Made by a program: the position numbers and the translations under genes. Of a stretch of DNA of 64,000 bases, positions 34,141 to 45,686 are shown in pieces. Source of the stretch: Gymnothorax reevesii. Taxonomy: Eukaryota; Chordata; Actinopteri; Anguilliformes; Muraenidae. Position 1 is the first letter of the stretch, and every line of letters begins with the position of its first letter. A model generated the notes under the pieces. That model saw nothing but the letters and a program-made list of their open reading frames with translations, was not told where the DNA came from and searched no databases. The DNA lies in NCBI GenBank assembly GCA_029721435.1, contig CM056587.1, positions 14,269,667-14,333,666 of the forward strand, read 5' to 3'.

Positions 34141-37100
34141 ATGCTCAAAGATGCTCAATTACAAAACCATTCTGAACGCCATCTCTGCCATGATTCGGTT
34201 GCTTTTATTTTCCACCTGTACCAGACTATGAAGAGAGGATAGCCACACGTCACCCCAGCAAAGTTAACAAATAGATAGGCAGTTGGTCTATTCCAAACCG
34301 CGACCCGCTCATTCCCTCTATCAGAGTCCATGACAAAGCGCTCGTGGCGCACTGCAGACGGTGCTGGGGCCAGACCAGCATTTGTCTGTCAAACAGCGGG
34401 ACTTAAACTGCCGATTGTCGTCCGTAAATCACAGTTTAAGGTCGGGCCGTCTTTTTATTTCAGTCAGAGTACAAAATAGGATCGAATTTCCTTCCACTGT
34501 GCCGTTGTGCTCTAAATGTTCCCGTCCTCACAACTGCTACCTTCAAAGAGCAGATTTTCCAGGTCCTCAATTTGTTTTTGTTAGCGAGCACCCCTATCTG
34601 GCATGCCTCAAAACAGTATCCCTCATTCAGTCCTGTAGCATCACCGTTAACCGCTATATACACAGCACGTAAAATAAATTTGAATTTGAACAAATTTGTT
34701 CTCTCTAGATTTGGGTAATTGCGAGAAGTAATGGGGCAGAGTCTGAGGAGATTCGTTCACTTGGGCATAGCTCCAAATAGGTTGTCATTCAATAAGTCGA
34801 AATTGCGCGCTGGTGTGCGTAAGCATAAATCTGTTTTTTGTTTAACGTATGCCATTTCCTGATTTTCACTCCACCGCACGCTTTTTATATGGAGCTGCGT
34901 GAATTTAAATGAATGAGGCCCCCGGGGACTCCGAAGGCCGCAACGCAAGATTCACATCATTTTCATACTCATCAAAACATTCAAAAACCCCTAAGGATGT
35001 GGTAATTAATAGCGTAATGTTATGCTTCTTCAACTATTTTTTCAGGGGTTGCCTTTAGTTTTTCACCTGTGTTCATTCTACAAGTTAATAATATTAATAA
35101 TAAAAATATGACTAAATTCTCCGACAAAATATTAATTCTATGGGTAGGCCAACTAATGTAATATGGTTTATGTTAAAAATGCAGATATAGAATTATTTCT
35201 CTTCTTAAACTTGTAGAAATAGTTTATTTAATATGCTTCATTTGTCATCAGCACTGTGGCCATTTTCTCTAAAATAACATTACAGAAACTCAGTTCTCTA
35301 TTGGTTTAATTTCCTGCTTTGCATGCTGAACAGATTTGGTCAAATAGGACCAACCTTTCCCCATTGTGTTTTCTGCATTTATCAGTATGATTCAGATATT
35401 CTCTGGCGCTCCTTTCATACAAGTTGTTATGCGTATGGTGTTGCTCATAATGGTTGCTGGTTCAGAAACACAGCAGGTGAGCGCAGCGCTGCCATTAATT
35501 AAACGGCATGCAGAATGGCTTCAGGGAGATAGGAATCCACAGCTCTGTTCTTCAGGCTAAAGAAACAGCAGCTTGCATTGACTTCTTGTCAAACCCAGAC
35601 CATCTTGTGGAAGTGAATTACCTGTGGGACCGTGGATCAGACACCACTGTTTCTGAGGTGAATTAATCTCACCTCAGACACTCACCTCTCAAGAACGAAG
35701 GGACAGGTGTTTTGCTGCTCAACCAACTTGTTGCAAGTAAATTCACGACCTATTAGCCCCTTACAACCTACAAACCCATATACGGGTTTGTTAAATGCAG
35801 CTGCTGTATTCAAACCTACGGAACTTCAGGCCTATTTTAAATTGTAGTGGAGATCCCAAGGTTTATATTATCCCAATAATGTCTGGTTGAATTACAGGAA
35901 AGAGGGTATAAAATGACGCACAAGATGTAGATATTTTCCATTTGATGTAAGGCAGTGGCTATGAAAACATGGTGTCTTGGGTTTGAATATTTCTCTCAAT
36001 ATAAGGATGATAGCTTCAGTGAAGAGCTGCAACTAGCAGATACAGAATGTGTCCGTATGGCATTGTCCTACAATTTGATTTTTTTTAAGGAAAACTTATG
36101 TAAAAAAAAAAAAAGTCAAGAGTCTAAGGTGTTAAATTCAGAGCAGCTTTCTATTTCTGAAAATCCTAAAAATGAGTGGAGAGAAAATGGCAGACAGCCA
36201 TAGTTGCAGGTTTTTACAGTTGAGGGTAATTTTCAATAATAATACTTATAATTCTCCACAAGTCTCGTGTATCCAAGATATCATAAAACCAGAGCCTTAA
36301 ATGACCCCATAGCCTGAGAAGGAGTACAGTGAACTGGCAGGAACACATTTATATTTAATGGCTCACAGGCACTCGATGTTGGCTGGTCCTGTGAAGAATG
36401 AATCACTTGAGTCACTTCAGTATAGAGTGGGCAGGGTCACTCCAACTGGCACAGCATCCAGGGATTAAATTACCGTTTCACTGTGAACGAATCACTGCCA
36501 TATTTTTGATGGACATGCATTGATCTATCTGCAGGTATTATTATATTTCGGTTCCATCTCATCGTGTGAGCTTTGCTCCTGAGTTCTACTGTATCTCACA
36601 ATTCTGCTCCAACTCACAATTCCTGAGATCTGTTCTCTCACTCACAATTGGCTTGATCTACTCTCCCACTCAATGATTCTATCATTCTGCTTTCTCACTC
36701 ACGGTTCCCTCGTTCTGCCCGGATGCAAGAATCCTCCGTTTCGCACAAGCTCATTATTCCCGACTCCTACTCAAAAGCACAAATCCTTAGTTCTGCTCTA
36801 ACTCACAGTTCCAGAGTAAGAGCACCTTTTTTTCTACTGACAGGCTATTCCCAGGAAGATTCTTTGCTGGAGTCCTCCCCCATCATTTGCTCAAGAATTT
36901 TCATTTGTTTGTGGCATTGATTTCCACGAAATATAATATGGTGGTGACAACCTCACTCTGATTTAGTGTCAATATGAGTGAAGTTTAGATTCTTCAGTGA
37001 TAGCAGCAATCGAGTGTGTCGGTTCTCGCAACTCAAGGTGATGGATATCGTATTTGTTTACCCTGCGCACGTGGAGGGCTCTGCGAGTTCCAAATCCAAT

Positions 37101-37189
37101 TGCATGGTCACGTCGGCGTTCGTTCAGGACGCAAGGCATTTCAATGTGAATAGCAGCATGCGGGCAAGAACAACCTAACATTTCTATGC
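34141..37189. other. Intergenic upstream of ube2e3
   Basis: No repeat family or exon recognised. CpG content rises toward 37,250. Confidence 0.45.
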
Positions 37190-37440
37190 TAACAGCCAAT
37201 GGTAACAGCATGTTATTCTAACTCGATTGAGCCAGCGGCAGTCACACAGAGGGAGGAAAGTGGAACAGCCGCCAGAAATGCAGCGCCATCTGTCGAATCT
37301 AAGCCGCAACAGCAGCGCCATACTCCTCCCGATTCTCCAATGATCACAGCTCGGCCGCAGCCCGTCGTCTTCCCGGCTCCATTTCCACGGGCTTTCCAGC
37401 ACTTCGAACCGCCCCAGGTCAGGACAAGAACCGACTGAAG
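37190..37440 (+). promoter_or_regulatory. candidate ube2e3 promoter / non-coding first exon
   Basis: Upstream of the coding exon a locally CpG-enriched stretch (about 37,250-37,440) contains two CCAAT boxes (near 37,195 and 37,338) and ends at a good donor, ACTGAAG|GTAAAG (37,440/37,441). Spliced to the acceptor at 38,830 it would give a typical 5' UTR first exon. This is positional inference; a second GC-rich patch at 37,490-37,830 is an alternative. No transcript evidence is available. Confidence 0.32.
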
Positions 37441-37940
37441 GTAAAGCAGAAACTTTCAGGAGCACGAATAGTCCGAAGTAGAGGGAGAAATGTGATCCTT
37501 TCGTACTGTTCTTGCGATCGTCGCTGAGGAGGGAGCGAGTAACTGACTTCACGCATCAGCTCCTACACCACGCTGATATTAGAGCACCTCCTACCATAAC
37601 AAGACCTCGTCGCTGCACTAAGGATTTAAAGCGAGGACTGCAGCCTTTACTGTGCTCCTAGAACACGAGAAATAAGTTTTCCTTTTTTGGCGTCGGTGAA
37701 ATTTCGTTCTTTCCGCAGCACTGTTTATTTTGCTTGCGATTCCCCCTCTGCAAAAAAAGGTGCAATTAGGCTTCCCTGCAGCTCTCGTCTCCCCAGTGTG
37801 TCGCTGCCGCGGGCGATGTGCTGGAATAAAACAGGGCTGTATTTCACTGTTCTTCACAACCGTTATTATTAAACGAGAGCTTTAAATGCGAAGATGAACT
37901 CGCTGTGCTCTCGTCCGTCTTCAAGATTCGCTGCCTGTTA

Positions 37941-38103
37941 AGCCGCTTTCACACCGGACGCGAAACGAATTTTTTTTTCGCACGACAGATTACATTCAAA
38001 GTCGATGCAAAGACGCGAATACGTGCGTATTCGCGTCTTGCACTGACTTCGAAAGCAATCTGTCGTGCGAAAAATTCGTTTCGCGTCCGGTGTGAAAGCA
38101 GCT
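37941..38103. mobile_element. Harbinger-type MITE, copy D (full palindrome)
   Basis: 163 bp, AGCCGCTTTCACACCGG to CCGGTGTGAAAGCAGCT, flanked by TTA on both sides. The centre is a near-perfect inverted repeat around ATACGTGCGTAT. It lies between the ube2e3 promoter candidate and coding exon 1. Confidence 0.82.
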
Positions 38104-38837
38104 TTAGTATAACGTTATACCACCTTGCTATATTAGCATATAAAAATTCGAAAAAAGATTTGGCTCGATATCCAACTGTGTCTGTACCCGAAGCGGGCGA
38201 AAAATAATTAATTGTGCTGCTGTCTAATAATTTAATTCGCGGCAACCGCGTTTCGAAATGTTTACAAGCTTTGGGTGAATACCTTGAGTCATGAACTATA
38301 ATGTAGAGACTGACATGTTGCATTGCAGATAGTCTATGTTGTTCGACTGAGAAAACAGTTGACATGAAGCTTGTGCTCCCCTTGTCCTTCAGAATTGAAA
38401 CAGTTTGGAATCTGATGCATGATAGTCGCAGCTTCTGAGCCACATCATGATTGCTGTAGTTTTGTTTAGGATTCAAGCCGACAGCACCGACTCGAGCTAA
38501 TAAATAATCAAGTTCCTGTGTACATTATTGATTTATTTAACTTCCCGTTTGTCATACTTGTAGTTTGCGTGTCTAGCATGGTTATATAAGACTGTTGGCC
38601 TGAAAATATGTTTTATTATCATCTTGTTGGACTCAAAATTGCGAAGCAATTGATCTTACTGGCATTGTGTATAATGATCTTATCTAACATTATGTGCATT
38701 TTACGTTTATCCCCCAGCCGTTTGTACTTAATGATTTACTCATCAGTCGCCCGCATTCAGAGTCCGAGGCAGGGACGACTTTTGAGTACAAGACAAGTTC
38801 ATCAGGGGACTTCATATTTTTGCTGTCCAGGGGGAAA

Positions 38838-39043
38838 ATGTCGAGTGATAGGCAGCGATCAGACGACGAGAGTCCGAGCACCAGCAGCGGAAGCTCGGAT
38901 GCTGACCAGCGAGACCTGCCGGTACCTGAAGCGGAGGACCAGGAGGAGAGGAAGCAGCTCGGCGTTACGACCTCTCAACAGCAGAAGAAAAATTCAAAGT
39001 TATCAAGCAAAACAACCGCCAAACTCTCTACCAGCGCTAAAAG
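38838..39043 (+). CDS. ube2e3: ube2e3 coding exon 1: N-terminal extension of E2 enzyme UBE2E3
   Basis: UBE2E3 is a class III ubiquitin-conjugating enzyme that takes ubiquitin from E1 as a thioester and passes it, with RING E3s, to substrates; it is imported into the nucleus by importin-11. The exon begins after an acceptor TTGCTGTCCAG (38,820-38,830), leaving seven 5' UTR bases before ATG. It encodes 68 residues plus two bases: MSSDRQRSDDESPSTSSG at the start, a variable acidic Gln-rich middle, and KLSSKTTAKLSTSAK at the end. The start and end match human UBE2E3 as I remember it and differ from UBE2E1 and UBE2E2. The donor is AAAG|GTAGCG. The frame stays open upstream to 38,694, but that sequence is intron and acceptor tract. 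The human protein has 207 residues; this one should be a few residues longer in the middle. Confidence 0.95.
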
Positions 39044-39332
39044 GTAGCGCTTAATTTCCATCTGCATTCCTTTGTTTTTTTTTTTTTTTTTTTTTTTGCA
39101 TTTGGCTAATATATTCGGCGGTTGCATTGAGGTTAACTGAATATAATTTCCATTGGAATTTAAGATGAACCGATTTTAGGTACGACGCAACTCCGATCAA
39201 TGCAGCTCTAAAGATTTGCTGAGTTGTAAGTAGTCCTGCCGAAGTGTTTTTCTCATAGTTATTAGCCACGCGTGTATCCTGAGTGTATAGCTCCTTTTAA
39301 CAGACCCCTGTCGTCTGGGCTGTTGAGTTGTG

Positions 39333-39358
39333 TATATATATATATATATATATATATA
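39333..39358 (+). repeat. (TA)n tract
   Basis: GTGTATATATATATATATAT in ube2e3 intron 1. Confidence 0.9.
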
Positions 39359-39610
39359 CATACATACCATGGTCTGGGTGAATACTTTTTTCTGATTGGC
39401 TGGCAGGTATGCATTAAAACCATGGAACCGCACAGGTAGTTCGGCTACGGTCGTTTCACCATTCGAAATTCATCCACTTGCCAACTTGTAACCATAGCAA
39501 TGTTAGAGCTGATATTTGACTGGGTACAACAGAAACCTAGCTGGCCATTTATCTCCAGTAAATTTAGCAGCTTCATATAAGTTGCGTCCTGCGGGGCGGT
39601 TAACAATAGG

Positions 39611-39970
39611 TACTCAAGCGATAATGACCGTAAATATTGTAGCAGCGAAGTAATCAGGCTTTATCCATTAAATGATTGTAACTGTGTACGGTTACAAATG
39701 AAGCTAACGTGTCCACTTCATGTATCAGCGACTGCTGACAGTTCGCTAGCGACGTGCTATGCCAGCAGACTGATTTCACCTCGCTGACTCATACTCAAGC
39801 GATAATGACCGTAAATATTATAGCAGTGAAATAATCAGCCTTTATCCATTAAAAGATTGTAATTGAGTACGGTTACAAATGAAGCTAACGTGTCCACTTC
39901 ATGTATCAGCGACTGCTGACAGTTCGCTAGCTACGTGCTATGCCAGCAGACTGATTTCAGCTCGCTGACT
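39611..39970 (+). repeat. 181-bp tandem duplication
   Basis: TACTCAAGCGATAATGACCG starts at 39,611 and again at 39,792; the two copies differ at few positions over about 180 bp and end in CTCGCTGACT. Confidence 0.88.
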
Positions 39971-40118
39971 GTGCCGAAACCGTCATAAGTTCATTGTAAT
40001 TGTGGGTAGGAAGTTACCTACAGTCTGCATGATCGCACATAATGTTGGGTTATGCATAATCTCAGTTTCAGATTAATGCAGCGATGTGATATTGCTGGCA
40101 AATGACCATGGTATAAGC

Positions 40119-40272
40119 GGGATAATAAACTCGAAGGTGAGCATTCCACGGTTTTAATGCACTTCGCGGAGGCAACCACCCTCCACTTCGCGTCGGGTGG
40201 TTATTTGCCTCCGCGTCGTGCATTAAAACCGTGGAATGCACGTGGAATGCACACCTTCTCGTTAATTATCCC
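40119..40272. mobile_element. Hairpin MITE in ube2e3 intron 1
   Basis: Ends GGGATAATAAACTCG and GGGATAATTAACGAG (complement). The arms share GCATTCCACGGTTTTAATGC and the centre CGGAGGCAA, giving an almost complete hairpin. One arm has an extra GTGGAATGCAC repeat. Confidence 0.7.
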
Positions 40273-40378
40273 TTACATATATAGCGTGGGCAGCGCTTAT
40301 CCTGGAAGGTCGTGCAACATCCACCAAAACAAATTCATGTGAACCTCCTTTGGTTACATCTCAGCTGCCACCTCTTAA

Positions 40379-40605
40379 AGGGCAACTAAAGTCGATTCCC
40401 ATTGTTTTTGTTTATCGGCCAATCAGCGAGCCGCACCTGCGCAAACGAACTGAAATAGAAGAATTATCTACACGTGCACTTAAAAGATTGGTTTATATGA
40501 ATTAAATTGGTCATGTGACAATGCAAGGTGTCAACCAAAGCAAGTGATTCGTTTGTAATCATTGGACGTTCAACGTCCCCTCTGAGAATCGACTTTAGAT
40601 GCCCT
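40379..40605. mobile_element. TTAA-flanked MITE (piggyBac- or Kolobok-type)
   Basis: TTAA at 40,375-40,378 and 40,606-40,609 flanks inverted termini AGGGCAACTAAAGTCGATTC / AGGGCATCTAAAGTCGATTC. 227 bp, no ORF. Confidence 0.75.
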
Positions 40606-41365
40606 TTAAGGTGTTCCCAGTGCCACGTGGTGCGCAAGAGAGAAAGAGTCTTGAAAATAAATTTTCAGTGGAGCAAAACATTTGGAAATTCGATTAAAGA
40701 ATCATTTATCGATAAAATTTCAGAATTTATGGATGCCGGCGTCTATATTTGGGCGATGAGGTTTTAAAGGAACATTTATTTTGGGGGCTGAGCCTGAATG
40801 TTCTTAATTTTTTAAAGGTTTTTAACTTTTGAAGTTCTGAAAATGTTCTTATGCTCTCAGTATAGAAATTTGTTTGAACATCTCATTTTTCATGAATAAT
40901 GACTTGAGACATTGCATATTTTTTTTGCGCGTTAGGATTTTAAGCGACTGATGAAGAATTCTCGTGAACATTGTGTTGTGACAGTTTTTTGTGTTCTATT
41001 ATCTTAATACAAGTTGCTTACTTCGGTCCTTGTCCTTATTTTCAGGACGTTTAGACATGTTCTGAACTTATTCAGGCTCTATATTCTTAAAAAAAAATGT
41101 TCTTAAGAACTGCGCAATGACAGCCTGTTCGGAGAGCTGCCCGTCCCTCCCTATCTCAGTTGTGAATTGGTTTTACAGGGGATCCTTCACAGAAAAAGTT
41201 AATTTACAGGCATATTCTAGGTCAATTGGCAGTCGGTGAGGAAGAACTTCATGGCGTTGAGGTCAGTGTGAAGGCTAGGCGGGGGACTGCCTTTAAGTTT
41301 TCACGTTTGAGGTTTGGGGTGGCCCTCCGTTTTAAAGAGGAAGCAGCCATGTTGTCTGTACTGTG

Positions 41366-41418
41366 TTGGGGGGGAGGATATGGCGGGGGAGGAAGATGGC
41401 GGGGGGCGGGGGGGGAGT
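41366..41418 (+). repeat. G-rich tract upstream of ube2e3 exon 2
   Basis: At least five runs of three or more G (GGGGGGGAGG, GGCGGGGGAGG, GGCGGGGGGCGGGGGGGA) within 53 bp, ending about 100 bp before the acceptor of a 51-nt exon. Runs of G near short exons often act as intronic splicing enhancers. Confidence 0.6.
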
Positions 41419-41521
41419 TGGTCAGCCATGTATTGAATGCTGCACTGGTAGAGGGCACTGCAGTCTCCCTGCTGATCCAAACTGGTCCAAACGGAGGTTT
41501 TTTTCCTTTGCTTTTCCGCAG

Positions 41522-41572
41522 AATTCAGAAGGAACTGGCGGAGATAACACTGGACCCCCCACCTAACTGCAG
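41522..41572 (+). CDS. ube2e3: ube2e3 coding exon 2 (51 nt), start of the UBC fold
   Basis: A very short exon after TTTTCCGCAG and before AG|GTATTT. Its first A completes an Arg codon (AG|A), then it reads IQKELAEITLDPPPNC, with a split serine codon (AG|C) into exon 3. This is helix 1 and the first turn of the E2 catalytic core and is identical to the human sequence as I recall it. A G-rich tract (41,366-41,418) lies about 100 bp upstream in the intron. Confidence 0.95.
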
Positions 41573-42560
41573 GTATTTATGTACGCAGTCAACCCCTCTC
41601 CCTTTTCTGCCGCCCCGGCTGATCTGACCGCTTGTCTGTGCAAAATGGCCTTTAACAAATCGCTGCATAAGGCCTTTTGTTTTCAGGTACTCAATGCTGC
41701 AAATAGATTGTTTATGGTTTTAATGGAAGTCAATTGATGTGTGGTTGGTTTGCTTTGAGGTAAACTCACAGACCTTTACCTTTTTTTGGGGGGGGGGATT
41801 TGGGTCATTTTTATTGAGTAATTAATTTGATTTTGTTGCTTACAGGTAGTTTGTTTTCATGAGTGATTAGTGCTGAAATGGCTCGTGGAGGGGATGATCT
41901 TTTGTAGCCAGTGTCATTCTTTAAAAGGTGAAATCTGAATATTTTTGCACATTAGACCATTATGTCTTTTACTGATTCAACAGGTGTTCCGACGTGATCT
42001 CTGTGTCTTTGCCCAAGTTCTATTGTGAAGCTCTGGCTTGCTGAAATGTGATATATTTTGCAAACAGCAAAGCTTGCTGCTATTGAAATCTGTGAATACA
42101 GTTGGTCCGCAAGGAGCTTTCATTATCAGCTATTTTATGTGTTCTGCATCTGGTGAGAACTCCGCCATGTAACATTCAGTTATTAACATACATATGACAT
42201 TTTTTATTGGAATTTTAAATGTTTTGGAAGGAGGTAAGAAAGTTTGTAATAGTGGATTGGCATTTATTTTAGTTAAGAATTGGGCACCTTTCAGCTGAAG
42301 ATTCAGTTTTGTTTTCGCGTAAAAGACTAGGCTTGTGTAAATGTCGTTTCCATTTTGTCTAAGCACTTTCACCGGCTCTATTTACGGCGTGAGGTTATTC
42401 ATAAAGCAAGAATAAATTCTCTTCCCTTTTTCAGTAGTTGGCACAGCTAGATGATAACTCTGTCTGAAGATCACCGTCTCACCTGCTGAAGTGATGGAAC
42501 AGTCTTTTCTACCTGACCACCCGTGCTTGGCGTTTTTTCACAAAAATTATTGGCTTAAAT

Positions 42561-42766
42561 CAGGGGTGTCCAATCTTATCCGTAAAGGGCCGGTGTGGGT
42601 GCTGGTTTTTGTCCTAGCCTGCAGTGCTACAGCACCTGATTCCACTAATTAACTAATCAGGGGTTTCAGTCAGGACCTTGGTGGCAAAATCAGGTGTGTT
42701 AGTGTTGGGCTGTAACAAAAACCAGCACCCACACCGGCCCTTTCTGGATAAGATTGGACACCCCTG
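42561..42766. mobile_element. hAT MITE (CAGGGGTGTCC family), copy 2
   Basis: Ends CAGGGGTGTCCAATCTTATC on both strands, flanked by perfect GCTTAAAT (42,553-42,560 and 42,767-42,774). The whole 206 bp is roughly palindromic. Confidence 0.88.
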
Positions 42767-43333
42767 GCTTAAATGGTTATGACCAAAGACTCGTACTTTT
42801 GTAATTTCAGATTCCTGCAATCCAGATTGAATGCGCTTTGCCCAGATTGTGGTTGGCCCCATATTGTGATTCGTTGGCTGGTCTTTGTGCAGAGACAGGC
42901 AGCATGATGAGTTAGTGTGTGTGTTCTGTCCCCTGAGTGTGCCACTTTGAGTAGTCTCAGTTATCCATGCTAACAGTATCTGTTTACACGCATACAGAGA
43001 CTGTGGGGCACATTCCTATGGGCACGCACCAGTGCTGCTGTACAGTGGAAGTGCGGTGGGGGAGAGGCAGTACGGCATTGAGATGAGACTGCTGTGTGTA
43101 GGTTACAGTGGAACATTAGGCCTTGTGTGATTTTTAATCACTGCTGATCAGTGCTGCTTTTATAATGTGAGTGCAGAGACATATTGTCAGAACAGGCAGT
43201 GTTGCTCCCCAAGCAAAGATTATTCTCTATAAGTGTAACCTGTGTTTGGTTACAGGGTTAGTGTGAGGTGGTACATGTGCCCTATATTGTTATCACTGTG
43301 TCTGGAGAAAATGTTGATTTCGATGCATTGAGA

Positions 43334-43475
43334 CAGTGGTCCGCAAATGTTGGTCCTGGGGGCCCGCCATGTCCGTTATTTTTGTTCCAACCACAGTTGT
43401 GATGATGGTATTTTAACAAGATGCTGATTTCTTTTAATTAGGTGCGTTTCTCGTTTAGAGGAGTTACTTGTCTGT
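43334..43475. mobile_element. hAT end fragment of the CAGTGGTTCT family
   Basis: CAGTGGTCCGCAAATGTTGG is followed by TCCTGGGGG and a TTAATTAGGTGCGTTTCT segment shared with 28,609-29,648. The other end is missing. Confidence 0.55.
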
Positions 43476-44740
43476 TCCCGGCAGTAGCAGTGTGATTGCA
43501 TGTTTAATGAGCTTGGCCCAGGACTGCCTGCTGTGGCATGCATGTAGTGTGTGAGTCTGTGTGTGCGCTCGGCAGAGCCGGAATGGTCGCTAATGCTGGT
43601 TGGCTTGAGACATAGTACACCTTGCAGATTGAGCTCTTATTGATAAAAAGTTTTGGAAATTTCAAACCTAAGTATTGTATATGCTCAAAAAAGGAATAAC
43701 TCTGTATTGTGCAAAATATTCTGATTTATAAAACTATGGTTTTGCTACACTGCTAGCAATTTTTATACAATTAATCAAGAATAGTTTGGAACTTTTCATA
43801 ATTTTGTGCGTTTTGAAGTTTCAAAGCCCTAAGTAATCAGAATTTCGCAAAGATATAGGCCCACATCATTTGTGTGCCTACGCACCGTGTATAAATGAGA
43901 GCCAAGATCTGATAACTCAAGCTGTAAATGCTCTCAGTTCGTGGAACTAAATGAATCATGCGCACTATTTAGGGCTGATTCAAGTACTGCTCTGTTCATA
44001 CGCGGCAGTCCCCGCTCAGCCCGCCAAAAACGCTACTAGTGTAGCGCTAGCGCAGTCCCCCAGAAAACCTTCTGCACATTTGATGAGTTGGCATCAATTT
44101 TTTGCGTGTGGCGATGTAAATGAGGTTATATTTCAGGTGTTTACCTGCTCAAAACACTGCTCCCTGAGGACCAGCACCTGGGTAATGATTGTTTGGCTGT
44201 GTGAACAGCCCGAATGGCACGATTATAGTTAATTATGATCTCTCCTCAGCAGGCTATTGCCTTTGCAACTTCGTTTGCTAGCAGCTGTTTTTATGGCTTT
44301 GTTATTGTAGCTGTTTAGATCACGCTGTGACTGAGAAAAAAGCGCCAGCAGTTAATTAGGTTAAACATTTGTACTGAATCAAGGCATTTCAACTCCAGAT
44401 GAATATAAACAGAATGCATTTCTGTTTGTGCTTTGCCCTTCTATTTTGTAACGTATTTTAATGCAAATGAGTCCTTGCGCTTGCGAAGTTATTGGTAATA
44501 TTCCCACTGGCAGTCAGAAGTGGTAGCAATTATAATTAAATTCTTTGCATCGAATTTACCCAGTGGTGCAGTTTACTGAAAACAAGATGCTGTTAAATTA
44601 TACTTACAATTACTGAGGAAAAACCTACAGCGCATTTTTTAAGATCGCTGTAGTGTGGACTGCATGCAGATACGAGATTAGAACAGGATTTGGCCTTTGA
44701 TTAGAGATTCATTGCTGCAAGAGGCAGAGAAGACATTGTT

Positions 44741-45294
44741 CTGTGCATCTTTACAGATCTGTGCATTCTCACTGATCTGTGCATTCTCACTGATCTGTGC
44801 ATTCTCACTGATCTGTGCATTCTCACTAATCTGTGCATTCTCACTAATCTGTGCATTCTCACTGATCTGTGCATTCTCACTAATCTGTGCATTCTCACTG
44901 ATCTGTGCATTCTCACTAATCTGTGCATTCTCACTGATCTGTGCATTCTCACTGATCTGTGCATTCTTGCTGATCTGTGCATTCTCACTGATCTGTGCAT
45001 TCTCACTAATCTGTGCATTCTCATTAATCTGTGCATTCTGCTGCTCTGTGCATTCTCACTAATGTGTGCATTCTCACTAATCTGTGCATTCTGCTGCTCT
45101 GTGCATTCTCACTGATCTGTGCATTCTTGCTGATCTGTGCATTCTCACTAATCTGTGCATACTGCTGCTCTGTGCATTCTCACTGATCTGTGCATTCTTG
45201 CTGATCTGTGCATTCTTACAGATCTGTGCATTCTCACTGATCTGTGCATTCTGCTGCTCTGTGCATTCTCACTGATCTGCGCATTCTTACTGAT
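44741..45294 (+). repeat. 18-bp minisatellite (CTGTGCATTCTCACTGAT), about 31 units
   Basis: Near-perfect tandem units with a few 17-bp variants (CTGTGCATTCTGCTGCT). Because 18 is divisible by three, both strands stay open for more than 110 codons in places (ICAFSL or MHRSVR repeats); these are not genes. Confidence 0.93.
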
Positions 45295-45592
45295 CTGAAT
45301 ATTCTTAGTACTCTGTTCACTCCTGCTTTTTTTAAAATGAATAACACCGCAGAAAAAATGTGAAAGCGGAAGATGGAAATCAGTTGTGGATTAATTAATT
45401 ATTTGCATTAGGGGCATTGTTAAAATGTCACGTGAATTACATTGACCTTCTCTGTGTAGCCTATTCATGATCTCTGTCAGAAATAATTATAGGCTTGTAT
45501 TTCAGTCTTGATTATTCAGTAACGAAAGTGGTTGCTTGTTAAATCTTAGAGCACTGAAATAAAATAAAAAAATATAAATTTAAATATCTTGT

Positions 45593-45686
45593 GCTGTTGA
45601 CAACCTATCATGTTGCAACTCATTTAAAAGAGCTGCCCCGCAGAAGCTTTTTGAAACGAGTTGCCGCATGATAGGTTTTTAACAGC
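45593..45686 (+). ncRNA. Candidate precursor-miRNA-like hairpin
   Basis: The two 42-nt arms (45,593-45,634 and 45,645-45,686) pair without a gap around a 10-nt loop (GCCCCGCAGA). There are 35 Watson-Crick pairs, three G-U pairs and four mismatches. The 5' arm core is ACCTATCATGTTGCAACTC. The size and shape fit a pre-miRNA in a ube2e3 intron on the sense strand. I do not recognise the arm as a known miRNA, and a decayed MITE is an alternative. Confidence 0.35.

Larger units (their letters stand above)
39044..41521 (+). other. ube2e3 intron 1 (2.5 kb)
   Basis: GT at 39,044 and AG at 41,520-41,521. It contains a 20-bp T-tract (39,080s), a (TA)n tract (39,333-39,358), a 181-bp tandem duplication, two MITEs (40,119-40,272; 40,379-40,605) and a G-rich tract just before exon 2. 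No other coding potential was seen. Confidence 0.8.

Noticed and set aside
37184..37552. ORFs of 79 (plus) and 122 (minus) codons over the ube2e3 promoter candidate
   Set aside because: Chance open frames in CpG-enriched DNA; no recognisable motif.
38694..38837. In-frame upstream extension of ube2e3 exon 1 (49 more residues)
   Set aside because: A strong acceptor (TTGCTGTCCAG) lies seven bases before the conserved ATG, and the extension resembles no E2 N-terminus.
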